Below, piece by piece: positions 47,379 through 58,629 of a stretch of DNA of 64,000 nucleotides (positions within the stretch are counted from its first letter, which is position 1; every line of letters begins with the position of its first letter). Made by a program: the position numbers and the translations under genes. Source of the DNA: Tanypteryx hageni (lineage: Eukaryota; Arthropoda; Insecta; Odonata; Petaluridae); contig CM054115.1 in the NCBI GenBank assembly GCA_028673005.1, forward strand, positions 57,871,407 to 57,935,406, given 5' to 3'. A model generated the notes under the pieces. The model was not told the DNA's origin and ran no database searches. It worked only from the letters and a program-made list of their open reading frames with translations.

Positions 47379-48121
47379 CTACACTGAATACCACCCAGGG
47401 AGTTGTGATCTCTGATCATTTCGGTCAACAAATTTTTTATAAGACTTTTTTATTTCATCAAGGGACTTGGTATCATCTTCTAATTGTTCTTTTTCACTCT
47501 TGGGAAATAAGTTAGGGAACTGAAACTTAATTTCTCGAGGCTAAAAAATAAAAGGTACTAAATAAACAGCTTGCAATAAAATATTAATTCGGCAATTAAA
47601 ATAAAATCAAGCACACATTAATAAATCCACGTTATCCTGTAAAACCTAAAACATTGCATCGCGAGAATGGCTACTTGAAACTTACCAGAACAACATAAGC
47701 AACCTTAACATCATCATCTTTTACTATATATCCCTTCACGGGCTCTTGCCTCGTTGGACCTGAAATTTTAAGTTAATTTTTCGGCAAATATTTCATAACA
47801 ACAACACCAGAAATGTATTTTTAATTACCCACCAAGCTCTACCCTAGTTCGAACTTCAACCACAGGAATTTTGTAAATTTTCTCCAAATAATTCTTTACA
47901 TCAACTCTTGTCATTTCCATTGAAACTAGAAACTGTACTATATTTGGAGGTTGATTAAATTTCGGCTTGACTAACTTCATCCAAAAATTCGGTAAAAAAA
48001 TACGTAATTGAGGATTTCCTTTTTGATATATCGGATACCTGAAACAAGGCCATTATTAACAATCGAGAAAATGAATAAACTTCATACATAATTTCTATTG
48101 TATTTACCATCGTGTTGACAT
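47379..48121 (-). CDS. mRpL23: Mitochondrial ribosomal protein uL23m (mRpL23), complete, 4 exons, 151 aa
   Basis: A nuclear-encoded protein of the large mitochondrial ribosomal subunit, near the peptide exit tunnel. Coding exons on the minus strand: 48121-48108, 48038-47833, 47759-47686, 47540-47379 (stop TAG). Phases agree (2, 1, 0) and junctions are GT/AG. The exon 2 donor is GTGGGT, chosen because only it keeps frame with exon 3. The protein begins MSTRWYPIYQKGNPQLRIFL, continues PNFWMKLVKPKFNQPPN and VSMEMTRVDVKNYLEKIYKI, then VKDDDVKVAYVVLPREIKF, and ends RSQLPGWYSV. The N-terminus is nearly invariant in insects and 151 aa is the usual size. It is divergent from UQCR-Q, 331 bases apart. 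Confidence 0.95.
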
Positions 48122-48452
48122 TTCCAGTGATTCTTTCACAAACCGTTCCTATTTTTCCACCAGTAACGCAGAAATAAATCGTTCTTCAACTGTTCGCGTC
48201 CATTTTTGCGTAGTTGCTGTTCACGGACGGCTGGTTCGTAGATTTGATAAGTTTAAGGCTTAAGCTAAATAAATTGGAAATTCTGAAAATATTTATTATA
48301 ATTAGTGAATAAGATTCATCTTTGTGCTTATTTTTGCATAAAGTTGATGCTTTAACGTCTGCATTTCTACGTAACTTGTAGTTCATAATTGGCTGGAAAG
48401 TAACCATTTCTATTGTTTCTTGATTCGATATTACAGTTTTTGATTGCACAAA
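48122..48452. promoter_or_regulatory. Shared bidirectional promoter region, mRpL23 / UQCR-Q
   Basis: 331 bases between the two divergent start codons. No TATA box is obvious on either side, as is usual for mitochondrial housekeeping genes. A TATTACAG acceptor-like site at 48430-48437 lies just before the UQCR-Q ATG, so a 5' untranslated intron is possible. Promoter function is inferred from the geometry only. Confidence 0.5.
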
Positions 48453-48795
48453 ATGGGAAGGCATTTTGGAGAGTTAGCGAAGATCAGAGGAATTATTCAA
48501 TATCGACTGTCACCATTTGAACAGAAGGCGTTTGCTGGAGCTATCAGTCATGGTGTACCGAACATGATTAGAAGGTTTAGCAGCAATATTTTCCGAGTTG
48601 CTCCGCGTACGTTTTTCTTATTATTTTTTTTCCTCTCCTTATCATTTTTAAAATATTTGATGTGAAGTAAATTATATTTATAATATTTATCTTATTACAG
48701 CTCTCCTTCTGTCGTATCTGGTTTATGATCAAGTAGAAAAAAGTCACAATCAACTCATGCGCAAGAACCCTAAAGATTTTGAAGATGATCAGTAA
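48453..48795 (+). CDS. UQCR-Q: Cytochrome b-c1 complex subunit 8 (UQCR-Q), complete, 2 exons, 82 aa
   Basis: A small subunit of respiratory complex III (ubiquinone-binding protein QP-C) in the inner mitochondrial membrane. Coding exons are 48453-48606 and 48701-48795 (stop TAA). The junction C/GTACGT...TTACAG/CT restores a proline codon. The protein begins MGRHFGELAKIRGIIQYRLS, continues PFEQKAFAGAISHGVPNMIR, and has a single hydrophobic segment around PPLLLSYLVYDQVE. It ends NPKDFEDDQ. Length and the PFEQ(K)A...GxPN pattern fit the family exactly. The in-frame TTG at 48444 was not chosen because the ATG at 48453 matches the family N-terminus. AATAAA at 48856-48861 is 61 bases after the stop. 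Confidence 0.95.
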
Positions 48796-48855
48796 AATTT
48801 GTATTGATGTAGTTAAATTTTAATGTTACATAATGTAAATATTGTCAAAACTAGA

Positions 48856-48861
48856 AATAAA
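48856..48861 (+). terminator. Polyadenylation signal, UQCR-Q
   Basis: AATAAA in a compact 3' region, followed by AT-rich sequence. Confidence 0.65.
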
Positions 48862-50039
48862 TCAATTTAAAATTTTAATTTATTTTCCTCTGAATTTATT
48901 TTGTTATATACATCGAATACGTTTCAAAATTCTAAAAGATTTTTAATAATAATAATTCTTTATTAGCCTTAGGCAATTTCATACATTACGTAGTTCCGGC
49001 AAGAAAGAGACATAAAGACATACATACAATAAAGTGGTTATTAAAAGTCACATTTAGAATCCCACAATACAATATTTCCATGATATCACACTTTGAACAT
49101 GTTGCACTCATATGATGGGGACTCATAATAGCTAACCTATAGGCAAGTTATTTGCTTTTGCAGTGGTTAAGAAACCACAGAGCATAGGGGTTTTTCTAGA
49201 AGTAGCCTTATTAGTTTGAATTTAAATGGTTGAATAGAGTTTGCTTTCTTTACCTTTGATGAAAGTTGGTTAAATAGTCTAACACCTTTATGGTAAGGAC
49301 CTTCACTACTTAATTTACTTGCTCTTGGGTGGATATGTAAATCATGGTGCAATCGGGAATTTTGTTGATGAACATCAGTTTATTCAATTAAATGAATATT
49401 TTTCTTGATAAGAAGAATTAATTGATATACATATAAAGTAGGAAGTAGCATTATCTGTAGAGATTGAAAATGAACTAGAAGATTCTCAAAAGGATAATTT
49501 TGCAATGGCCCTAATAGCCTGCTTTTGTGCTCTTGAATATTTATTGACTATGACATCACCCCAGAAAATAACACCATAAGAAAGTATCGAGTGGAAATTT
49601 GAATTATACACACACTTAAGAATATCCAGGCTAGTACTGGATCTCAAGTATCTAAGTTGAAAAATCCCTGCTTAATTTAGACAAATTCTATGTGAAGACG
49701 ACTTGAAGGATTGTTCTACCTTAATTCCAAGGAAAGCAACATTATTGACAATGGATAGTTCAGTATTGCATAGTTTAGTATTTAGGGGAGGACACCTATT
49801 AAAACTACACGCACTGTTATTTGGACATTTATCTCTAAAAGATTTTGATGAAACCAGTTTTCCAGTTGGGTCATTGAATAGTAGACTTTATTTTGTAGTT
49901 CTTGGTTGGTTTTGACTTGAATGAGAACACTGGTATCGTCAGCAAATAAAACAGTTTTAACATCAGACAAGAAGATATAGAAGAAACAGTAAAGGGCCCA
50001 CAATGGATTCTTGAGGAACGTCATATTAGATCGAAAATT

Positions 50040-50700
50040 TTGATTCGATTTCTACTTTCTCCATACGTAGTATAGGGAAAAGTATTGTTTTCATGAAAAA
50101 AATTGACTTCAAGACTTCAACATAATACATGTTTTGAGGTCCCCTGAACACGTTTTGACCATATTCTCGATGATGTCTGTGTGTATGTGATAGCTTTTTT
50201 GTGGGTGCTCTAACTGAAAAACCATTAATCAGGTCAAGGTGAAATTTTATATTTAACATTTTTATGAAAGTCAGAAGAACATTAGTTTTTGGTCAACCGA
50301 AAGTGGGTGTTTACTCTTGTTACATCTGTTATTTTGAGGTATTTGCTTTAATATTTGATAAATGTATTGGAATAAAAGTTGTAGGAAATTTAATTTTTTA
50401 CAACCATTGTTTGAAACATTTTCCCATATAATGCATTGTTTAAGAGATATCTTATATTTTTAGCTGCCACCACCACACCACCTACCGACAACTTTTGTTA
50501 ACAATTGATGCTTAGTTACGTCTTAGTAACGCTCCTTTTTCTTTTCTTAATCGTTGGAGCTTTGTGGCTATATCCAATATCAGAAGACTATGGTTTGAGT
50601 TTATTTCTGTTTGTAAGGTCTAATATTTTCTCGCAGTTTCTTAAAATATTTATTGTTATGTAAACTATCTGGAATTTTTAGAAAAATTACAGGTATGGAG
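50040..50700. other. Probable unidentified insertion in LINE B
   Basis: Separates the SYLSDR block from the following VPQGS-like and FADD blocks of the reverse transcriptase, where the protein alignment would be continuous. The interior has no open frame of note and no recognised termini. Confidence 0.4.
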
Positions 50701-51444
50701 AAAGTCATGTGGTGGCCACATCAGACTTTTTTGCATTATCAAAAAAAGAAATCTCCACCAATTTACATCTATCGCTAAGGTAAGAAAGTAACCATTTGTT
50801 TGCAATACCTGTAATACCATATTTGACTAACTTGTGCTGTAGAATGTCATGGTTTACAATATCAAAAGCTTTTGTAAGATTTAATTAGACTCCAGTTGCC
50901 AAATGCTTGCTATCAATTGCAGTTAATGTATTCGTTAGAAATTTACAAAGTGCAGTTGATGTAGACCTATTTTACCTGAAACCATGTTGATTGCCCTCCC
51001 TAAGGACTGCATAACCTTACAGAGGTGGGAGGGTTTGTGTACTCTTACGAACCAAAGAGCTATGCCGGCGGGAGATAATTCTCCTGGTAGGACCATCCAA
51101 GCCGGAAAGGTCTGAGGGGAAGAGTCAGACTAAGAAGCAGTCTTGGGGGTTTTACATCCCCCTGTGCAAGGGCAGTAGCTTGCACAGTACCTCTGTAGGT
51201 GGTGATCATGTGGATCTGAACAGCTACAGATGGGTAATCACTCTGTGAAACTGCGATGAGGAAAGCAAGGGGAAACTACCTCATTATATTTCCCATGATA
51301 GGCTGAAAAGCTGAAAATACCTCTATGGATCTTTCTGGGGTAAAATATTCCGGAGGTAAAATAGTCCCCCAATCGGATCTCCGGGTGGGGACTACCCTAG
51401 GGGATGCACAGAGGAAATGTAAGATTAATAAGAAAGCAAGTAGT

Positions 51445-52296
51445 GAGAAATTAAAAATAGGCACATGGAATGTTAGGACTATGAAATCAGGGGTAAACTA
51501 GAGAACTTAAAAAGGGAAATGAGAAGGAATAATGTAAGTATAGTAGGTCTTAGTGAAGTTCGGTGGGAAGGAGAAGGTGAGATAAATTCAGACGAATTTA
51601 AGATTATTTACTCGGGAGGGGAGAAAAAGGAAAGGGGAGTGGGGATTATAATGAGAAAAGAGATAGCTGAAAGAATTAGTAAGGTAGTGACAGTTAATGA
51701 CAGATTAATAGCCGTAAAACTCCAGATGGAGCCAGTGGATATGCTTATAATTCAAGTGTATATGCCAACAACTAATGCTGGCGACGACGAAGTGGATGAA
51801 ATCTATGAACAGATTATGGAGATATTGGAGGATGAGGGAAAAGGAAGGATCACCACCATAGTAATGGGAGATTGGAAGTGTAGTCGGAGAGGGACAGGAA
51901 GATAAAATAGTGGGAAAATATGGACTAGGGAAGAGAAATGAAAGAGGGGATAAACTTGTGGATTTCTGCCATAGAAATAGATTAATTGTAACTAATACAT
52001 GGTTTAAGCATCACCAGCGAAGACTTTACACATGGAGAAGCCCAGGAGACCAGAGATGTTACCAGATAGATTACATACTAATCAATGAAAGATTTAGAAA
52101 TAGCATTAAAAATGTGAAAACACTACCAGAGGCAGATATCGATTCTGACCACAACCTTTTGGTGGCAAATATACAATGTAGACTGAAGAGCGTTAAGAGA
52201 AACATAAGAGTTAACAAGAAATGGAACTTAGAGAAACTCCTTAAAAACAAGGAGGCTATCATGACTGAGCTGGAGGAAAGGTTGGGGGAGAGCTGA
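51445..52296 (+). pseudogene. APE-type endonuclease domain of the RTE-like LINE
   Basis: The domain would nick target DNA to prime reverse transcription. It starts KLKIGTWNVRTMKSG (51448 onward), shifts frame near 51490 to KLENLKREMRRNNVSIVGLS, then EVRWEGEG with the catalytic Glu. It continues VYMPTTNAGDDE and VMGDWKC. A second shift near 51878 leads to VVGEGQEDKIVGKYG, then RRLYTWRSPGDQRCYQIDYI and the terminal SDHNLL with catalytic Asp-His. A third shift near 52290 separates it from the reverse transcriptase. Catalytic residues are intact; three frameshifts are not. Confidence 0.85.
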
Positions 52297-52357
52297 AGAA
52301 AATAGGAAGAATGTAGATGAGGAGTGGAGATACATCCATAGCAACATTAAAGATGTA

Positions 52358-54283
52358 ATGGAAAAGAAGGTAGGAAAGATAACGGGTGAAAGAAACAAAA
52401 AACCCTGGATCACAGCAGCCATGCTGCAAAAAATGGAAGAGCAGAGAAAGTGGAAGAACATAAACACTGAAGAAGGCCAAAGAAAGTACAAGGAGTTAAA
52501 TAATGCTTTAAGAAGGGAAACAGATAAAGCAAGAGAACAGTTGATAAATGAAAAATGCGAGGAGATTGTCGAATGTGAAAGAATTTGTAGAACAGACCTC
52601 ATGTATAGCAAAGCAAGGGAACTATTCAAGAAAAAAGCAAGAAAGATAGGACGTAAAGGAATCATGAACAAAAGTGGTAAAATAGTATCGGAGCCAGACA
52701 ATGTAAAGAATGTCTGGAAAGAATACATTGAGGTTCTGTATGACAAAGAAGGAAAGCCAAAAAATATTGAATTAAATGAAGAAGAGGATGTGGAAGAAGA
52801 TCAGCTAGGACCAAGTATTCTCGAGTCTGAAGTTAAAAGAGCAATTGATGACATGAAAAGAAGGAAGGCTGTTGGGAGTGATGATATACCCGTGGACGTT
52901 CTCAAGGTTTTGGGGTCTAAAGCAGTTAAGCAACTCACAAAATTTTTTAACCAAGTATATGATACTGGCATATGGCCTGAAGATTTTTTAGATGTTGTGA
53001 TGGTACCACTGGAGAAAAAGAACAATGCAAAAAGTTGTAAGGATTACAGAACTATTAGTTTAATTTCTCATACAGCTAAAGTTCTAACCAGAATAATAAC
53101 CAAAAGAATTGAATGTAAAATAGAAAAGGAGCTGCAAGATAATCAGTTTGGTTTTAGAAGAGGAAGGAGGACTAGAGATGCTATAGGATGTATGAGGATG
53201 ATGATAGAAAGAGCGCTAGAAGTCAATAAAGGTATATATTTTTGTTTTGTAGATTGGGAGAAAGCTTTTGACCGAGTGAAATGGGATAAAATGCTGGATA
53301 TTTTAAACAAAATAGGAATAGATTGGAAAGATAAAAGACTGCTTAAAAACCTTTACTTTGATCAAAAGATTAGAGTTAGGGTTGAAGGAGAAGAAACAGA
53401 AAGTACTTCAATAGGGAGGGGAGTGAGGCAGGGTTGTCCTATTTCACCAGCGATATTTAATATGTATGCAGAAACAATAACAGAAGAAGCGTTGATGGAA
53501 GAGAAAGGATTTAAGATAGGAGGTGAAAGTATTACCACCATTAAATACGCAGATGATCAGGGCTTAATAGCAGAAGGCGAGAAAGAGCTTCAGAGGATGA
53601 CAGACAGACTAGTGGAGGTTGGCCAACAATATGGAATGAAGATCAATGCTGAAAAAACGAAAGTCATGGTGGTTTCAAAGGAACATAAAGAATTAAATAT
53701 AATGGTAAATGGCCAAAAATTGGAACAAGTAAGTAGTTTCAAATATCTCGGCAGTATTTTAGCACAGGATGGAAGTAGTACACAGGACATCAGAAGTAGG
53801 ATTGCAATGGCAAAAGCAGCATTTAACGAGAAGAAGGAGCTTCTCACAAGCAAGAAAATAAATTTAGAAACAAGGAAGAAATTAGCAAAATGCTACATAT
53901 GGAGCATAGCTCTTTATGGTGCAGAGACGTGGACGGTAAGGAGAAAGGAGGAAAAATATTTAGAAAGTTTTGAGATGTGGGTATGGAGAAGAATGATGAA
54001 AGTGAAATGGACAGAGAGGAGGAGAAACGAAGAAGTATGAGAAATGGTGGGAGAAGAAAGGACGCTAATAAAAACAATCAGGAAAAGAAAAGCAAATTGG
54101 ATAGGGCACATATTGAGAAGACAGTGTTTACAAAGGACGATCTTAGAAGGAAAAATTAGTGGAAGAAGAGGAAGAGGGAGAAAAAGAATAGGAATTTTAG
54201 ATAATATAAAGCAGGGATATAATACTTATAGAGGTATAAAAGAGGCTTCTAGGGAGAGAGAGAAATGGAGGCAGCGATTCAGT
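52358..54283 (+). pseudogene. RTE-like reverse transcriptase, one internal stop
   Basis: An open frame of 560 codons to a TGA at 54038, after which the same frame continues to 54283. Blocks in order: KPWITAAMLQKMEEQRKWK, KAVGSDDIPVDVLKVLGSK, DYRTISLISHTAKVLTRIIT, NQFGFRRGRRTRDAI, FVDWEKAFDRVKWDKM, GRGVRQGCPISPAIFNMYAE, and TIKYADDQGLIAEGEKEL with the catalytic YADD. Then come FKYLGSILAQDG, LYGAETWTVRRKEEKYLESF, and KANWIGHILRRQCLQRTILE. This is the best-preserved LINE reading frame in the window, which suggests a relatively recent insertion. Confidence 0.88.
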
Positions 54284-55116
54284 TAAAACCTGTCTTCGGA
54301 CAGAAGCATGATGATGATGATTGTTAAGAACTGAGTTTTTTCTAAGAAATTTTTCAAATGGTTATGCATTACTCTTTCAAATACTTTTGAGAATCCAGAA
54401 AGCAAGCTAATGGGTTTTTAGTTCCCAACTTCATGAATATTTCCTTTTGTCAACTGAGGCTTGACCTTGCTAAGCTTTAAACACTTTGGAAAGATGCCTT
54501 CTGACAGAGACAGATTACACATATACTAATGGGCCTGTAATAAAGGGAAGAGTACATTTAATTAACTTGTCAGGAATATCATCCAATCCTGAAGATAATT
54601 TGTTAGTAAAGGAATGGTCTATTTCGATGATTTCATGTGGAGTAATTGGATACAAATAGAGAGATTGTGCATGCATTGCTGATGGGACTGTGGAACTAGC
54701 CGTAGTGATTATTTTTTTATGCTTGATATTTAAAGCCATCTTTTCAGGGGTATCAACAAAGTAATTGTTGAACAAACTAGCAACATTTATTGGATTACTT
54801 AGTAACTGCCTATCATTGGACAGTTCCAAGTTTGTGGCAGTGGTTCCTCTTTTGCTATTTGTTTCTCTTTTTATGATATCCTATGTAGTTTTGGTTACGT
54901 TGTTAGAATATTTAAATAAAATATTATTAATAGTAGATATGGCATCTTGAATGGTTTTCTTGAAAATTTTGTCTACATACAGCAATTTTAGTTCACAATC
55001 ATTGGTCATTTTTGCAAGGTTATATAATTCCCTTTTACACTCACTCATGCTAGTAAATTCTGGGGTAATCCAGCAGGGCCTACTTGCAGAGACATGTTAA
55101 CCCCAGAGCACTTAGG

Positions 55117-55290
55117 CAACACCATAACTAGAAATTTTAGCGCCTGGGGCAAACTAAGCAAACTACTAAATATGTACCCCCCCTTCAATAAATTATCATT
55201 TGTTTAGTTACTATTTGGATTTTTTTGTGCCCCTTACAAAGTCGCGCCCGGGGCAGATGTCCTGCTTGCCCCACCCTAGTTCCGGCACTG
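55117..55290. mobile_element. hAT-type MITE, 174 bp, with target duplication
   Basis: The left end is CAACACCATAACTAG and the right, reverse-complemented, is CAGTGCCGGAACTAG. The flanking octamers CACTTAGG and CACTTATG match at 7 of 8 positions. The GC-rich interior (GGGGCAAAC, CCCGGGGCAGATG) is related in style to the MITE at 24743-24897. Confidence 0.75.
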
Positions 55291-55716
55291 CACTTATGGC
55301 ACGTGCCCTGGGCCCCGTGCTCTAGAGAAGAGATTCTGCAGATAGAAAATTATAATAATAGATTTGGGGTTATTAAATCGTTGATCCTAAATCCTATTAT
55401 TGATAAAATTATAAAGTACTGTTTTTACACTTTACATTGATTTTTTCCTTTCAAGTTTCAAAGCTATTTTTTATGTATAACACAATATTATTGCCTTTTT
55501 TATATTTATATTGGATCAGAATTTTCCAAACAAGTTAACTGCCAGCCTAGATGCCGAATCATTTTTTATTTCTTAGCATTTGTCAGTTGTCACTGTGAGA
55601 GTAAGCTGGAAGGTACATGTAATGTGTACGTTGAACCCATAGTGTTTTTGCATCAATTATGTGTCATGTCAGGATGTCACTCGTTTGTGTTTTTCTATTG
55701 TATGACAAATTAGAAA

Positions 55717-56115
55717 GTTTAATTCATATGGCCAAGACTGGTGTAATAAAATACATATTTTTATTTACATACAGCAATTTTCCATATATGTATGTGATTA
55801 AAAGTTTTTGTGATATTATTTTGCATTTGTAGGCAATTTAGTTGATTTTTTTGTGTATTTCTATTTGATTTGATTGATTTTGGACTTTTTGGTAATGTAT
55901 TTAGAAAAAGTTTCAAACTGTTGACATCAATCTTATCAGTTCCTAAAAACATGTTATATATTTCAGTCAGTATCAGATCCAATCTCAGATTAAGCTTAGT
56001 TATCAAGATCCAGTTTAATTGATATGGCCAAGACTGGTGTAATAAAATACATTTTGTATTTACATACAGCGATTTTCCATATTTGTATGTGATTAAAAGT
56101 TTATGTGATATTATT
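55717..56115. repeat. Direct repeat, two copies of about 105 bp
   Basis: Copy 1 (55717-55821) and copy 2 (56012-56115) share AGTTTAATT(C/G)ATATGG, then CCAAGACTGGTGTAATAAAA and GTATGTGATTAAAAGTTT. They are separated by about 190 bases. No coding content was recognised. Confidence 0.75.
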
Positions 56116-57432
56116 TATCATCTACGCTCAGCATTGTTAGATGAAAAACTCAGTGATATGGCTGTGCTCAGCATCGAGTGGGCCTTAACAATGAGACTCG
56201 ATTTTTAAGACATTGTAACAGACTTTTCTAGAGAAAGGTCTCAAAAGAAATTCTTCCAAGCTTAAGTTAGCATAATTAATGCTGCATAATTACATGCTTT
56301 TCATTTATATGATGGCAAGATCATCTGCCTTCTTTGTTTTGCTGATATATTTATTAAATTCTTTTTAGATATAATTTTCAGGGCATTATTGTCCTTAAAC
56401 TGGTCAATGGAAAATTATTTTTATAATAAATTGCAATATCAAAATATATTTCAATTGTTTGATACAATATCCTTACATTTCTTCCTAATATCAGCATGCA
56501 CTTGTCGATTTTCCTGAATGAATTATAGGGCATATGCATAAGTATATACTGTTGGATCAAGTAAGTCTTTTTCTTAAAGTATATGATGTGTTCTTTGCCT
56601 CAAAAATTATTATGGTTACTGTTAGTTAACGAATTTCCCGTCCTGAGGTGCGCTACTAGTCGCCTCCGTAGAGGTACTATCATGGAATCTCCTTCCATGG
56701 TACTACTAATAGTGTTTGGGTACTAGTCTTTGCCTCATAGGAACCAATTCTTAACGTGGGAGTTTCATATTCCTGATACTTAAGTACCAATATAACTTGA
56801 TAGGTTCATAATTTGTTAAAAACCTCTCAGTTGCTGGCAAGAGTGTTAACCATGTAGTCAGCACATGACGTATCATTTCGAACCAATGCTTTTCGGTCCG
56901 TTCGAAGAATTCTTTTAATTCCATTGTTTTTTATTTGAATAGCTGAACTCATTAAAAATTATTATGATGACTGCTTCTATATCGGTTTTCAGGCAATTAG
57001 ATGCTTTTTAGTGCTTTTTGTCATTGCTGAAAAGCACTATTATCTTCGTGATGACCGTACGCATATATCAGGAAAGAATTGAGGAAAGATTTGAATTGTC
57101 TGAACCTATTACAACTAAATTTGGTATATAGAATGCATCAATTAATGACCAAAATGGCATATTTAGACCAGATCGACTCAGCAGGGATGCCACAAATGTA
57201 GGGTAGAGTAACTTGGATAGCAAAGCCAAGTAGTGTTTTACCTGTTTTACCGACATATGAACCGGAAGCAGAACTAAAAGCGGAAGTCGAGTAATTTTAG
57301 CGGAAATTTATTGCTGGGAGTTGGTAATGCAATGGTTGGCTATACTGAATTAACCAGGGGATTCCCCGAGGGGCCAAATTTGAAGCCATTTTTGTTTCCC
57401 GTTTAATTTGTTGGGAATGTAAGTGAAAAATA
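56116..57432. other. No gene recognised
   Basis: AT-rich sequence. A patch at about 56640-56740 has a short imperfect hairpin (TCATGGAATCTCCTTCCATG). The segment 57120-57195 (CCAAAATGGCATATTTAGAC, CAGGGATGCCACAAATG) is related to repeats at 58783 and 60440-60620. Confidence 0.45.
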
Positions 57433-57498
57433 ATGGTTGGATTGAGGTGTGCAGTCAATGGCTGTGATGGTGCATCGATTCTAGCAAACGAAAGACAG
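57433..57498 (+). CDS. Possible first coding exon, THAP-like start
   Basis: 22 codons from an ATG, reading MVGLRCAVNGCDGASILANE and RQ, ending at a strong donor (CAG/GTAAGT). The CxxxxC start near an N-terminal Met resembles the beginning of a THAP zinc finger, but the rest of such a domain is not found in a following exon in the window. The preceding sequence is not obviously transposon-derived. Downstream exons may have been lost or lie beyond, so this is a hypothesis only. Confidence 0.3.
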
Positions 57499-58539
57499 GT
57501 AAGTCGTATTTTATTATGTTGTAACAATAAATGTGTCGATTTAATTATTGCCATTTCTTCAATTCTTTACTTTCGTTCGCGCTTTCTTACGACAGCCTTG
57601 TTATTACTATAGCCTTCACATAGCAAAATAAACGTATTATTTGCCTCGATATGATTCACTTAGTCCATTGATTGTCCTAAAAGCAATACACATAGACAAA
57701 TTAATATGTATATATTCCGCATATTATTCCTTTCCCAACGATTCCATTAGATATGTAAATAACTATTAAAATATTTAATGTAAAACAGGACTCTTTGCTA
57801 CTATCCCTCAGCTGCTTATCTTAAGTAAGCGAAATAATTCGTGCTTTTAGAAGAAATTTCAATAAATTTCTGTATAGAGGATAATGCATTTATTGCCTCT
57901 CATCTCGATAATTTTTAATTACTCCATCGTAGGCTACACAAAGAAAGCATAGCAATTGGTGAATTATCGAAGCGTAAAAGAATTTTAAACCTGATGCAGT
58001 TTTAATATGTTCGTTATTCATGTTACCGCGGTAAATCAATTGCAAAAATATACAACTCTTTCGAGGGAGTATTTTGAGAAATTCTCAATATCAGATCATT
58101 TAATCTGTTTGTGAAAGTGCAAATGACTAGAGAAACATTATAAATATGTTTATGTAAGATTTTCTTAAAACAATTAAGACTTATTTTACTGGAATTAACC
58201 TTTTTGTGTCATCGATATCTTTAACTGAACCGGAATGTTTACAAATAATGTAATTGTCTAACAAGGGGAGTACGCCACACTCGGATAACTGATCTTGTTC
58301 ACCTTTTTGCGATCGTTTAGGAACAGATGGACATCAGAAAGTGTGCAAGTAATACTACCCGTCTCTCAAGCGTTTTGGAGAAAAAACGTAATTTCAATGT
58401 GAGAAGGAGTACTATTCTTTATTTTCATGTTAATTAACTGCAAAGTACATTATTTTTAAAGGTTTTCGTCTGTTAACCCTTAGTCGCGTGAAAAAAGTTC
58501 CTTAGTTAACAAACAAACGCATGTGTTCACTCTTTGTAG
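57499..58539. other. No gene recognised
   Basis: AT-rich. At 58321 a frame EQMDIRKCASNTTRLSSVLE follows an acceptor-like TTTAG, but it cannot be tied to a known domain. Confidence 0.4.
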
Positions 58540-58629
58540 ATTTTGCCCAAGAAACAAGGACATAAAAGTGCAAATTGTGATGAATTTATATGTAAAGAGC
58601 ATATGATTTTGAAATGTTACGAATGTTAG
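58540..58629 (+). pseudogene. Possible piggyBac C-terminal Cys-rich remnant
   Basis: After an acceptor-like TTTGTAG the frame reads LPKKQGHKSANCDEFICKEH, MILKCYEC, then a stop. The CxxFIC(K)EH...CxxC pattern resembles the zinc-ribbon tail of insect piggyBac transposases. It is very short, and nothing else of the transposase was found nearby. Confidence 0.3.

Larger units (their letters stand above)
51005..54324 (+). mobile_element. RTE-like LINE, near full length (3.3 kb)
   Basis: A complete-looking APE-type non-LTR element. It begins GACTGCATAACCTTACAGAG, has a GC-richer 5' region of about 450 bases, then endonuclease and reverse transcriptase. It ends GGACAGAAGC followed by an (ATG)n tail ATGATGATGATGATTG. 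Flanking TAAG copies at 51001-51004 and 54325-54328 are a probable short target duplication. Excising it restores the interrupted jockey reading frame (KTQFL|REGNQHGF). Confidence 0.9.
48942..55084 (-). mobile_element. Jockey-like LINE B, split by an RTE-like LINE
   Basis: Read on the minus strand. It starts near 55084 with RPCWITPEFTSMSECKRELY, then LLSNPINVASLFNNYFVDTP, then LLSGFSKVFERVMHNHLKNF. It is interrupted at 54328/51001 by the RTE-like element. It resumes REGNQHGF, LTKAFDIVNHDILQHKLVKY and WLLSYLSDR. A stretch at about 50040-50700 looks foreign. After it come TVLFADDTSVLIQVKTNQEL (about 49960) and the end block DLHIHPRASKLSSEGPYHKG. The 3' tail appears as TAATAATAATAATT at 48944-48957. 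Stops and frameshifts are frequent. Confidence 0.85.
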
